DNA of 64,000 bases from Dyella_B acidisoli (GCF_049532895.1 NZ_CP064031.1:930001-994000), one strand, 5' to 3'. Numbered from the stretch's first letter, positions 25,942 through 36,036 are shown. Numbers and translations are program-made. The notes: generated from the sequence alone by a model not told the origin.

Positions 25942-27171
25942 ATGGATATCAAACCCATTCTCTCGACGTTGCGTCGGCACAAGTTCACCGCCTGCCTGCT
26001 GATTGCACAGATCGCGCTGACTTGCGCCATCGTGTGCAATGCCATTTTCCTCATTGGGCAGCGCCTGGAACGCATGAACATGTCTACCGGTGTGGCTGAG
26101 CACGAACTGGTGTACGTGCAGCTTGCCAATATCGACAATCGCCCAGACGCTATGGCGCGCTCAGCCGCCGATCTTGCTGCGCTGAAGGAGATCGCCGGTG
26201 TGAAGTCGGCCATGGCTACCAATCAACTGCCTTTTGGTGGCTCTTCCTCGAACATGGGTATCAAGACCGATCCCGAGCAACAAAACGATGAGATCAACGC
26301 CAGTCAATATTTGGGCGAAGACGTGATTCCCACGCTCGGCGTGCAACTGGTGGCAGGTCGCGATTTTCGCGCCGATGAATATCACGACCTTGCCGATGTC
26401 TATGCCTTGCTGCGCAAGGGGGATATGAATGCCCTACCGAAATCCGTGTTGATCACCCAACCCATGGCCGAACGGCTTTGGCCCGGACAAAACCCTCTCG
26501 GCAAGCAGATCTATGTGGCGAAGAACATCTCGCTGACGGTGATTGGCGTGATACGGGAACTGGCACGTGGCGGCGGCATCAGGGAGGGCGAGCAATACAG
26601 CGCAGTCAATCCGATCCGCTACAGTGCGTCCGGTGGCGCGTCCTACGTGATTCGCTGTGCACAGCAGGACCGGGAGCAGGTGCTGAAAGCGGCGCTTGCC
26701 AAACTGAAAGGCCTTGATCCCAATCGTATCGTGCTCGAAAAAGGCACTTTTGATGAGCTGCGTCACCGCTATTTTCGTGACGACCGCGCGATGGCTGGCA
26801 TCCTCGTCGGGGTCTGTCTTGCACTGTTGATTGTTACCGCGCTGGGCATCGTGGGCTTGGCCAGTTTCTGGGTGGCGCAACGCAACCGCAGTATCGGCGT
26901 ACGGCGCGCGTTGGGCGCCACTCGCTACAACATTCTCAACTATTTCCAGACCGAGAATTTCCTGCTCACCACCATGGGCATCGTGCTGGGCATGGTGCTG
27001 GCCTATGGCATCAATCTGTTCTTAATCGTGCATTACGAGCTGCCGCGGTTGCCGGCGGTCTATTTCCCAGTGGGCGCAATGCTGTTGTGGGGGTTGGGGC
27101 AAGCCGCGGTGCTGGGCCCGGCGTTGCGCGCGGCGGCGGTGCCGCCGGTGGTGGCGACGCGATCCGTCTAA
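25942..27171 (+). CDS. FtsX/MacB-type ABC permease B4 (pair 4, B-type)
   Basis: 409 aa. N-terminus MDIKPILSTLRRHKFTACLL, helix 1 with ALTCAIVCNAIFLI. The coupling segment is FWVAQRNRSIGVRRALGATR and the following helix begins NYFQTENFLL, the subgroup form shared with B5. It ends PPVVATRSV. Nearly overlapping with A4. Confidence 0.92.
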   Translation: MDIKPILSTLRRHKFTACLLIAQIALTCAIVCNAIFLIGQRLERMNMSTGVAEHELVYVQLANIDNRPDAMARSAADLAALKEIAGVKSAMATNQLPFGGSSSNMGIKTDPEQQNDEINASQYLGEDVIPTLGVQLVAGRDFRADEYHDLADVYALLRKGDMNALPKSVLITQPMAERLWPGQNPLGKQIYVAKNISLTVIGVIRELARGGGIREGEQYSAVNPIRYSASGGASYVIRCAQQDREQVLKAALAKLKGLDPNRIVLEKGTFDELRHRYFRDDRAMAGILVGVCLALLIVTALGIVGLASFWVAQRNRSIGVRRALGATRYNILNYFQTENFLLTTMGIVLGMVLAYGINLFLIVHYELPRLPAVYFPVGAMLLWGLGQAAVLGPALRAAAVPPVVATRSV

Positions 27172-27188
27172 CTGTCTAGGGAGGGAGC

Positions 27189-28514
27189 ATGTTCGGTTAT
27201 TACCTTGATATGGCCATCCGCAGCCTCAAGCACAATAAAGTGCTTACCGTGCTGATGGTGCTTGCCATTGGCGTGGGCATTGGTGCGAGCATGACGACGT
27301 TGACCGTCATGCATCTGCTCTCTGGCGACCCTTTGCCTGGCAAGAGCGCCACGTTGTTTCGTCCGTTGGTGGATCCCGATCCCACGCCAGAGAGAACCCA
27401 CGAGACGCCGATGGATGTCATGGATTACCGCTCCGCGATGGATCTGTGGAGTGCGCATCGCGCCGACCGGCAAACGCTGGTGGTGCAGAGTCCGGTCAAG
27501 GTGGTTGCTGCAGCAACCAACGTGCCGCCGTTGATGCTAATGCTGCTTTCGACCACGACAGACTTCTTCCCGATGTTCGATGTGCCGTTCCAATACGGAT
27601 CGGGTTGGACTGCCGATGACGACGAGCGGCGCTCCCGCGTGGCCGTGATCAGTGCATCGCTTAACGACAAGTTGTTCGGTGGCGCCAACAGCGTTGGGCG
27701 TACCTTGCATTTGCGCAATACGGACGTCCGCATCATCGGCGTACTCAAGCCGTGGCGACCGTCGCCGTTGTTCTACATGGTCGCGGGAGGCCGTTTTGCG
27801 CATGGCGATACTGCCGATTTCTATGGCAAGCCTGAAGATGTGTTCGTGCCGTTTTCCAGTAGCTTGGAAATCAATGACGGAAATTTCCAGCAATTCACCT
27901 GCTGGGCGTTGCCGAAAATACCCGGGCATTTGATCGACGCGCCATGCGAATGGGTCACCGTGTGGGTGCAGCTCGGCGATGCAGGCAAGGCAGCAGCTTA
28001 TCGCCGCTTCCTTGCGGACTACGCTGCGCAGCAAAAGTCATTGGGTCGCTTTACGCATGCTGAGAACACGCGTTTGCCCAATCTGATGGAATGGCTTGAC
28101 TACAACGGCGTTGTGCCCAGCGACGTGCATCTGCAAACCTGGCTAGCGTTTGCCTTCCTGGCGATCTGCTTGTTCAACACGATTGGATTGCTGCTGGCGA
28201 AGTTTCTTCGTCGAGGCGGCGAGATCGGTGTGCGCCGTGCACTCGGTGCAACGCGTGGGGCCATCTTTGCGCAATTCCTGATGGAGACGGCGTTAGTTGG
28301 GGTGTTGGGCGGAGTCCTGGGCTGGTTGCTGACGCTCGCAGGACTATCGCTGGTACGCCGGCAGCCGACACCTTATGCGGACATGGTGCACTTGGATGTG
28401 TTGATGTTCGCGACGACGTTTGCACTGTCCATTGCCGTCAGCTTGCTGGCGGGCGCCTTGCCGGCTTTTCGCGCCAGCCGCGTTGCGCCGGCCCTGCAGT
28501 TGAAGACGCAGTAA
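27189..28514 (+). CDS. FtsX/MacB-type ABC permease A5 (pair 5, A-type)
   Basis: 441 aa. N-terminus MFGYYLDMAIRSLKHNK, TLTVMHLLSGDPLPGKS motif of subgroup 2. The periplasmic Cys pair is FTCWA...APCEW. Coupling motif EIGVRRALGATR; C-terminus VAPALQLKTQ. AGGGAGGGAG lies just upstream of ATG 27189. Confidence 0.92.
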   Translation: MFGYYLDMAIRSLKHNKVLTVLMVLAIGVGIGASMTTLTVMHLLSGDPLPGKSATLFRPLVDPDPTPERTHETPMDVMDYRSAMDLWSAHRADRQTLVVQSPVKVVAAATNVPPLMLMLLSTTTDFFPMFDVPFQYGSGWTADDDERRSRVAVISASLNDKLFGGANSVGRTLHLRNTDVRIIGVLKPWRPSPLFYMVAGGRFAHGDTADFYGKPEDVFVPFSSSLEINDGNFQQFTCWALPKIPGHLIDAPCEWVTVWVQLGDAGKAAAYRRFLADYAAQQKSLGRFTHAENTRLPNLMEWLDYNGVVPSDVHLQTWLAFAFLAICLFNTIGLLLAKFLRRGGEIGVRRALGATRGAIFAQFLMETALVGVLGGVLGWLLTLAGLSLVRRQPTPYADMVHLDVLMFATTFALSIAVSLLAGALPAFRASRVAPALQLKTQ

Positions 28515-28524
28515 GGGAATGATC

Positions 28525-29736
28525 ATGCAGATTCGACCCATCATCACCGCTTTGCGCCGGCACCGGCTCGCCACCCTGCTGATTGCGATGGAAATCGCCT
28601 TGGCATGCGCCGTGTTATGCAATGCCTGTTTTCTGATCATGGGGCGCGAGCAGCGTATGAAGCTCAACAGCGGTGTCGATGAATCGTCCCTGGCCATCGT
28701 CCAGCTGACCGGTTTCGACAACGCAATGGCGCGCGATCTCAATGCTCGAATGCTGAGCGGACTTGCCGCGATCGACAGGGTGCAATCCGTCAGCGTGATC
28801 AACACGGTGCCGTTCGGACCGCAGGCTGGTGCGAACGGCATGTCTCTCGACCCGGCGATGAAGCAAATCAACGCGGTCATCGATTTCTATCTCGGCGGAC
28901 CCAGCAGTTTCCAGTCGTTGGGCTTGAAGCTTGTTGCAGGCCGCTTGCCGCAGGCGAGTGACTATGTGTCGCTTAGCAATGTCTTGCCTAGTAGTGCCCA
29001 GGTCTGGATCACGCGCTCATTAGCTGACCACCTATGGCCGGGCGCAGACCCGCTCGGCAAAGAGTTCTGGTCCGGCGGCCACTACCGTGTGGCAGGCGTG
29101 CTTGAACACCTGGCGATCGCCCAGCCAGGCAGTCGCGGCCAGTACAGCGTGGACTGGTCGGTGTTCGTGCCGGCACAACCCGGGCCGTTTCTGACTGGCA
29201 GTTACCTTCTGCGTGCGCGGCCACAGGATATCTCGCATGTACTACGCGACGTGCGCGCAGCCGTAGCCAAAGTCGCCCCTGACACGGTGCTCGACATGGA
29301 CGACTCCAAGACGATCAGTGAATTTCGCTACGCCTATTTCGAAAATGACCGCGCCATGGCCCGAGTACTAGTAGGGGTGATTGCAGCGCTGCTGCTGGTT
29401 ACCGCACTCGGCATCGTTGGCCTGGCGAGCTTCTGGGTGCAGCAGCGCCGCAAGCAGATCGGTATCCGCCGCGCGATTGGCGCGACACGCGGCGACATCC
29501 TTCGCTATTTTCAAACCGAGAATTTCCTCATCGTGACGATGGGCATCGTGTTCGGTGTATTGCTGGCTTACGCCTTGAACGTGATGTTGATGAAAGCTTA
29601 CGAAGTCACCCATTTGCCCGCCGCTTACGTTGCGACAAGCGCCATCGTGCTCTGGCTGCTAGGCCAACTCGCGGTGCTGGGGCCTGCCTTGCGCGCTGCA
29701 GCGGTGCCGCCGGTGGTTGCTACACGATCCGTATAA
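28525..29736 (+). CDS. FtsX/MacB-type ABC permease B5 (pair 5, B-type)
   Basis: 403 aa from ATG 28525 (MQIRPIITALRRHRLATLL); an alternative ATG 6 bases earlier is also possible. Helix 1 contains ALACAVLCNACFLI. The coupling segment is FWVQQRRKQIGIRRAIGATR, and the C-terminus PPVVATRSV is identical to B3, B4 and B6. No A-type Cys pair. Confidence 0.92.
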   Translation: MQIRPIITALRRHRLATLLIAMEIALACAVLCNACFLIMGREQRMKLNSGVDESSLAIVQLTGFDNAMARDLNARMLSGLAAIDRVQSVSVINTVPFGPQAGANGMSLDPAMKQINAVIDFYLGGPSSFQSLGLKLVAGRLPQASDYVSLSNVLPSSAQVWITRSLADHLWPGADPLGKEFWSGGHYRVAGVLEHLAIAQPGSRGQYSVDWSVFVPAQPGPFLTGSYLLRARPQDISHVLRDVRAAVAKVAPDTVLDMDDSKTISEFRYAYFENDRAMARVLVGVIAALLLVTALGIVGLASFWVQQRRKQIGIRRAIGATRGDILRYFQTENFLIVTMGIVFGVLLAYALNVMLMKAYEVTHLPAAYVATSAIVLWLLGQLAVLGPALRAAAVPPVVATRSV

Positions 29737-29786
29737 CGACGTAACGAAGCGCTACTGGCAACAGGGACAGGGGAGTGACGTTGTAT

Positions 29787-31115
29787 ATGGTTGGATACAG
29801 CATGGAGTTGGCCTTGCGGGGATTGCGTCGTTATCCGAAGACGACGGCGTTGGCCGTGCTGACGGTGGCGATTGGCCTGGCTGCGAGCATGACGACGTTG
29901 GCGCTGTTGCACATGCTTTCCGCTGATCCATTACCTGGACGGAGCCAGCATCTCTATCTTGCCTGGGTAGATGCGGTAGAGGCCAAATCGCAGACTTTCA
30001 CCTCGTTGGATGGGGTGACCACCTATGACTACAAGCGGCTGAAGATGCCAGACGCCGAAGCTCTGCTAGCAGCGCACAAGGGGACGCTGCAGACCGTGGT
30101 TGCCGATCTGGATGCGCGAGTGGAGGGTAGCAACGGGCAGCATTTCAACGAGCAGTTGTTGGCCACGGGCAGTGATTTCATTTCGATGTTTGGCGTGGCA
30201 TTGCGGGATGGGCGCAGCTGGACCGTCGCGGAGGATGCGGCACGCGCTCCGATTGCTGTGATTGATAGCGGCCTGGCGCAAAAGCTGTTCGGTACACCGA
30301 GGGCCGTTGGCCGCGTGGTGCAGATCAAGAACCACGCTTTTCGTGTGATCGGCGTCAGCCAACCTTACTCGCCGCAACCCCATTTCTATGGCTTGAATGC
30401 TTGGGCGTTCGGCGGTGATTCTCAAGAAAGCATCTTCGTGCCTTACGGTGCCGCAGTCGATGCAGGTCTCGCGTCCTCCAGCACCGACGGCTGCGATGAC
30501 GCGACGGACAAAGGTAAGCGATTCATTGCCGTTGACCCTTTGCATTGCGAGTGGCTGGCCTACTGGGTACAGCTCGGCACGCCACAGGATGTAGCGGCAT
30601 ACCGCAGTTTTCTTGATCACTATGCGCAACAGCAAACCTCACTGGGGAGTTACGGCAAGAAACCGCAATCGCAGTTGTTGAGTGTGCAACAGTGGTTGAC
30701 GCTGCAGAATGTGATACCGGACAACGTGCGGCTCAATGTTTGGCTGGCCGGTTCGTTTCTGGTGCTATGCATGGTGAATGTGGCGGGCCTGCTGGCGGCG
30801 AAGTTCATGCGCCGCAGTGTTGAAGTCGGCATTCGGCGCGCCTTGGGGGCTTCACGACGTGCAGTGATGCTGCATCACTTGTTCGAGGCCGGCATGGTTT
30901 GTTTTCTTGGTGGTGCATTGGCCTGGCCGCTCACATTGCTGGGGCTGGCCTTATTGCGGATGCAGGATCAAGGTTTCACCGATCTGGCGAGGCTCGATGT
31001 GGCGATGTTTGCGGCGCTGTTCGCACTCGCCCTTGGTGTCGGTGCGCTGGTGGGCTTGTTGCCATCGTGGCGGGTATCGATGGTGCAGCCTGGCTTGCAA
31101 GTCAAAAGCGCTTAA
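29787..31115 (+). CDS. FtsX/MacB-type ABC permease A6 (pair 6, A-type)
   Basis: 442 aa from ATG 29787 (MVGYSMELALRGLRRYP); a GTG at 29775 would add four residues but leaves no spacing from the RBS GGGGAG. Subgroup-2 motif TLALLHMLSADPLPGRS. The Cys pair is more widely spaced (DGCDD...LHCEW). Coupling motif EVGIRRALGASR; C-terminus VQPGLQVKSA. It is the most divergent A-type member. Confidence 0.91.
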   Translation: MVGYSMELALRGLRRYPKTTALAVLTVAIGLAASMTTLALLHMLSADPLPGRSQHLYLAWVDAVEAKSQTFTSLDGVTTYDYKRLKMPDAEALLAAHKGTLQTVVADLDARVEGSNGQHFNEQLLATGSDFISMFGVALRDGRSWTVAEDAARAPIAVIDSGLAQKLFGTPRAVGRVVQIKNHAFRVIGVSQPYSPQPHFYGLNAWAFGGDSQESIFVPYGAAVDAGLASSSTDGCDDATDKGKRFIAVDPLHCEWLAYWVQLGTPQDVAAYRSFLDHYAQQQTSLGSYGKKPQSQLLSVQQWLTLQNVIPDNVRLNVWLAGSFLVLCMVNVAGLLAAKFMRRSVEVGIRRALGASRRAVMLHHLFEAGMVCFLGGALAWPLTLLGLALLRMQDQGFTDLARLDVAMFAALFALALGVGALVGLLPSWRVSMVQPGLQVKSA

Positions 31116-31127
31116 GGGGGCGTGTGC

Positions 31128-32384
31128 ATGCGGATCATTCTTGCTCCATTGCGTCGACATAGCTTGATGCCTGTGCTGGTCCTGCTGCAGGTTGCATTGG
31201 CCTGCGCCATTCTGTGCAATGTGTTTTTTCTGGCCTGGCAGCGCTTGCAGCCGATGCTGGCGCCGAGTGGCGTGGATGCCGATAACCTGATCCTGGTGGA
31301 TAACCTGGCCGCGCAAGGGCGAACTTACACGGCGGCCGAATCCGTCGCCGGAGAAGACGCGCTGCGTGCGGTGCCCGGTGTGCGTGCCGCGTCGTCTGGG
31401 TTCGGTCTGCCGATGGTGAGCATCGCATCGATCATGGTCAATCTGCAGGGGCCGACACACACAGCAGTTGGCGTCAACGCTTTCTTTGGCAAAGGCCTGG
31501 TACAGACGCTGGGACTGCAGATGGTGACGGGGCGGGATTTTCTGCCAAGCGAATATCGGCCGTGGGGTTTAGGTGCGAGTAATGGCAGCAATTCGGACTG
31601 GGATACCGGCGTGACGCAGCCGGTGATCATTACGCAGGCTTTGGCCGATAAATTGTTTGGCGCAGCTCCCGCTGTTGGGCAGTTGCTAGCCGATCCTGAT
31701 CCAGCCGATAAGAGCGACCACGGTTATCAGGTGGTAGGTGTCGTCAAACACTTGCTCCGCAACGAGATTGGGTTGGCCACGGATGGACGTGCGGACTATA
31801 CCGTGCTGCTAGCTCGAAATATCGGCAATACAGCCATGCTGAGTTACGCGGTGCGCGTGGATCCAGCCATGCGTGACATTGCGCTGCAAGGTGTGAAAAA
31901 CGCGATCAAGCGTCAATTCGGTGGAGCGAACGCAGGCGGGGCTCAAGCTCGGGTGCAGACGTACAACGAAAAGCGCAACGATGCCTTCAAGAGTTCGCGT
32001 GCCGCGCTTTGGTTGCTGCTGGGCATGGTGCTGGCAATCGTCATCGTAACCTTGGTCGGCATCATGGGTCTCACCGGTTTCTGGGTGCAGCGTCGCACCC
32101 GGCAGATCGGGATACGTCGCGCCCTAGGCGCGCGCCGCGCGCAGATACTGTGTTACTTCTTTGCGGAAAATCTATTGATCGTTAGCGTAGGCATCCTTTT
32201 AGGGATGGCGCTTGCTTATGCCGGCAACATTTTGCTCATGCATTACTACGAGCTTCCCCATTTACCTTGGATGTATCTGCCAGTTGGTGCTGCCGTGATG
32301 TTGGTGATAGGGCAGTTGGGTGTACTCGCGCCGGCTCTGCGCGCCACGGAAGTGCCACCGGTGGTGGCGACACGATCCGTATGA
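31128..32384 (+). CDS. FtsX/MacB-type ABC permease B6 (pair 6, B-type)
   Basis: 418 aa from ATG 31128 (MRIILAPLRRHSLMPVLV), preceded by AAGGGGG; a GTG 6 bases earlier is possible. Helix 1 contains ALACAILCNVFFLA. Coupling segment FWVQRRTRQIGIRRALGARR; C-terminus PPVVATRSV. It is the last permease of the array, 34 bp before the exported hydrolase. Confidence 0.91.
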   Translation: MRIILAPLRRHSLMPVLVLLQVALACAILCNVFFLAWQRLQPMLAPSGVDADNLILVDNLAAQGRTYTAAESVAGEDALRAVPGVRAASSGFGLPMVSIASIMVNLQGPTHTAVGVNAFFGKGLVQTLGLQMVTGRDFLPSEYRPWGLGASNGSNSDWDTGVTQPVIITQALADKLFGAAPAVGQLLADPDPADKSDHGYQVVGVVKHLLRNEIGLATDGRADYTVLLARNIGNTAMLSYAVRVDPAMRDIALQGVKNAIKRQFGGANAGGAQARVQTYNEKRNDAFKSSRAALWLLLGMVLAIVIVTLVGIMGLTGFWVQRRTRQIGIRRALGARRAQILCYFFAENLLIVSVGILLGMALAYAGNILLMHYYELPHLPWMYLPVGAAVMLVIGQLGVLAPALRATEVPPVVATRSV

Positions 32385-32418
32385 CTTTGTTTGATGACTT
32401 TAACCTGGAGAAGTAAAA

Positions 32419-33579
32419 ATGAAAGTGCGATTGCCATGGCTGTTGTCGATGGTTGCGCTGACGCCGCTGATGGTTGCGGCTGCAGCGCATGATGGTGCAG
32501 CCGCAAAGGACAAAGAGGCAACGATGACGCGTGCGGAAGTCACGCGGATCATTGCCAATGCAAACCATATCGTTACGCCCAACGGCGTCGAGGAATTGGT
32601 GAAGGTGCCCATCAATGGCATCGATCAATGGCTTTCGATCCGCGGCAGGGATCGCCGTAATCCTATTTTGCTGGTTCTGCATGGTGGCCCTGCATCGCCA
32701 AGCATGCCGGGCGATTACATCTACCAGTCGCCGTGGGAAGACTATTTCACTGTCGTGCAATGGGATCAGCGTGGCACGGGCAAGACCTATGCTGCGAATA
32801 CCGAGCAAAAGATGGCGCCTGGCATGACTGTCGAAGGCATGACGGATGATGCAGCGCAGGTCGTGGAATACCTGCGTAAGCACTATGACAAGCAGAAGAT
32901 TTTTCTGATGGGTCATTCATGGGGCACGGTGCTGGGTACGCGTTTGGCGCAGCAGCATCCCGACTGGTTCTACGCTTATATCGGCGTAGGGCAGGTGGTG
33001 AACGTGCGCCGGAATGAAGAAATTGGCTACAACTTCGCCTTGCAGCAGGCGAAAGCGAGTGGCAATGCGGAGGCCATCAAGCAACTGCAGGCTATTGCGC
33101 CGTATCCCGGTACGACGCCCGTTACGCTTGATCGCCTCGGTGTGCGAAGCAAATGGGAGATGTATTACGGCGGTTTGGCATACGGGCGGCAGAATTACAG
33201 CTTCGATTCGGATGCCGAAGAGCTATCGCCGGATTACAGCTCAAAGGAACTGGACGCGATCAATAAGGGAAGCGTGTTCTCCATTCATCACTTGATGGCG
33301 TCTGTCGTCGATGTCGATTTCGACAACACCACGCATTTTGCTTGCCCAGTCATCCTGTTTGTCGGAGCGCACGACGAGACCACCTCGCATGAACTTGCCG
33401 AACAATGGTTCGACAAGCTCCAGGCACCATCGAAGCGGTTGGTGGTTTTCGCCGATTCCGCGCACATGATCATGCAGGAACAGCCAGGCCGATTCTTGAT
33501 GCATTTGGTGAGCGATGCACTGCCGTTGGCGCAAACAGCGGGCGATACGACGCCGGTGGAGGCGGTGAGGGATCACTGA
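32419..33579 (+). CDS. Exported alpha/beta hydrolase, proline-iminopeptidase-like (peptidase S33 group)
   Basis: 386 aa. The N-terminal segment LPWLLSMVALTPLMVAAAA is a signal peptide or anchor, so it acts outside the cytoplasm. The oxyanion motif LVLHGGPASPS, the WDQRGTGKT segment, nucleophile Ser167 in MGHSWGT, Asp in VGAHDETT and His in DSAHMIM fit a complete triad of the S33 family. It lies 34 bp after the last permease and is probably co-transcribed. S33 enzymes trim N-terminal proline or hydrolyse amides and esters; the substrate here is unknown. By context it could modify the transported compound or an envelope peptide (inference). Confidence 0.88.
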   Translation: MKVRLPWLLSMVALTPLMVAAAAHDGAAAKDKEATMTRAEVTRIIANANHIVTPNGVEELVKVPINGIDQWLSIRGRDRRNPILLVLHGGPASPSMPGDYIYQSPWEDYFTVVQWDQRGTGKTYAANTEQKMAPGMTVEGMTDDAAQVVEYLRKHYDKQKIFLMGHSWGTVLGTRLAQQHPDWFYAYIGVGQVVNVRRNEEIGYNFALQQAKASGNAEAIKQLQAIAPYPGTTPVTLDRLGVRSKWEMYYGGLAYGRQNYSFDSDAEELSPDYSSKELDAINKGSVFSIHHLMASVVDVDFDNTTHFACPVILFVGAHDETTSHELAEQWFDKLQAPSKRLVVFADSAHMIMQEQPGRFLMHLVSDALPLAQTAGDTTPVEAVRDH

Positions 33580-33623
33580 ACCAAGCGCCGGGTGTCCGGG
33601 AAGTCGCCGTAGCAATTTTTCAT

Positions 33624-33680
33624 GTACGGTGGCTGTTCCGCGTGGCAACCTTCGGGGCGGGGGTGGCTCCATGCCTGCAT
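33624..33680 (+). repeat. Copy 1 of a ~58-bp direct repeat in front of the L,D-transpeptidase-like gene
   Basis: It shares GCGTGGCAACCTT, GGGCGGG and ATCCATGCCTGCA-type blocks with 34545-34602, about 80% identity by eye. It ends in a perfect 11-bp hairpin, CATGCCTGCAT (33670-33680) with 33690-33700. It lies 55 bp upstream of ATG 33736. A leader element or a dispersed repeat are both possible. Confidence 0.65.
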
Positions 33681-33735
33681 CGGCAGACGATGCAGGCATG
33701 CCGAAATGATCATTTCTTTCAGGCCAAGAAAGCTT

Positions 33736-34515
33736 ATGAGCAAAGTGCTTCGCTTTTCCTTGCTGGCCATTTGCGCGGTGGGCCTGTTCCCAACTCTAAC
33801 GGCGCGTGCGCATGACGCGCTCGATGATGCGCGTCAGATCGTGGTTGTTACCACCACCGACTGGAACAGCGTGAGCGGCACGCTGCAACGGTTTGAACGC
33901 GGTGGATCGCACGATAAGTGGACGGCGGTGGGGCAGCCGTTTCCCATTGTGGTAGGGAAGACCGGGCTGGCATGGGGTAATGGCTTGATCACCACCGAAC
34001 GATTGGGCGCCGATGCTGGCGATCCGGTCAAGCGGGAAGGGGATGGCAAAGCGCCGGCCGGCGTGTTCTCGTTGGGAACGGCATTCGGATATGAACCACA
34101 GTTGCTGGCCGGCTCGCGCATGTCGTACATGCACCTTACTCCGTCCATCGAGTGTGTGGATGACGTGAAGTCCCAGCATTACAACCGCATCGTCGATCGC
34201 CAGAACATCAGCGCGCCGGACTGGAGCAGTTCCGAACAGATGCTGCGGAATGACGAGCTCTATCAATGGGGTGTCTATGTGGATCACAACGCCAACCCGA
34301 CCCGGCCTGGCGGTGGCTCGTGCATTTTCTTGCACATTTGGCGTGGGGCTGGTCAGGGTACGGTTGGATGCACGGCCATGCCGAAGGAAGATATCGAGCA
34401 GCTGATCGAATGGTTCGATCCAGCGAAGTTGCCGCTCCTGGTACAGATGCCGCGCGCTCAGTACGACAAGGTTCGCAGGCGCCTGGAATCGTCCAGACTC
34501 CCCGCCGTCAACTAA
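33736..34515 (+). CDS. Exported L,D-transpeptidase-like (YkuD fold) protein
   Basis: 259 aa from ATG 33736. The signal peptide is MSKVLRFSLLAICAVGLFPT, then LTARAH. The YkuD hallmark lies near the C-terminus: His200 in IFLHIWRG, then catalytic Cys212 in GTVGCTAM, with the usual 12-residue spacing. Upstream segments (PFPIVVGKTGLAWGNGL, KAPAGVFSLGTAFGY) match the family's GKxG.TP.G pattern. Classical YkuD enzymes form 3-3 peptidoglycan links or anchor lipoprotein; the divergent motif (no SHGC) makes the reaction uncertain. It sits between the hydrolase and the response regulator. Confidence 0.82.
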   Translation: MSKVLRFSLLAICAVGLFPTLTARAHDALDDARQIVVVTTTDWNSVSGTLQRFERGGSHDKWTAVGQPFPIVVGKTGLAWGNGLITTERLGADAGDPVKREGDGKAPAGVFSLGTAFGYEPQLLAGSRMSYMHLTPSIECVDDVKSQHYNRIVDRQNISAPDWSSSEQMLRNDELYQWGVYVDHNANPTRPGGGSCIFLHIWRGAGQGTVGCTAMPKEDIEQLIEWFDPAKLPLLVQMPRAQYDKVRRRLESSRLPAVN

Positions 34516-34544
34516 CCTTGGAAGACGGTTTCGTCAGTTTTGAT

Positions 34545-34602
34545 ATACGTAGGCCGTTCGGCGTGGCAACCTTTTGGGCGGGAGCGGCATCCATGCCTGC
34601 AT
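34545..34602 (+). repeat. Copy 2 of the ~58-bp direct repeat in front of the response regulator gene
   Basis: It starts ATACGTAGGCCGTTCGGCG, then TGGCAACCTT, and ends CATCCATGCCTGCAT, matching copy 1 at 33624-33680. It ends 13 bp before the ATG at 34616, so it would be the mRNA leader of the regulator gene. Unlike copy 1, the hairpin partner is lost. Confidence 0.65.
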
Positions 34603-34615
34603 GTGTAGACGACGA

Positions 34616-35959
<1,344 letters not shown>

Positions 35960-36002
35960 TGCCTGACAGGCCATTGGGTTGGAATGCTCATGTATCCCTC
36001 AC

Positions 36003-36036
36003 GGCCGTCATTCCCGCTTTCGCGGGAATGACGGCC
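36003..36036. repeat. REP-type hairpin between response regulator and kinase genes
   Basis: GGCCGTCATTCCCGC at 36003-36017 pairs perfectly with 36022-36036 around a 4-nt loop. It is the same repeat core as at 7699, 9959 and 16708. It could lower kinase expression relative to the regulator, or mean that the kinase has its own promoter. Confidence 0.8.
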
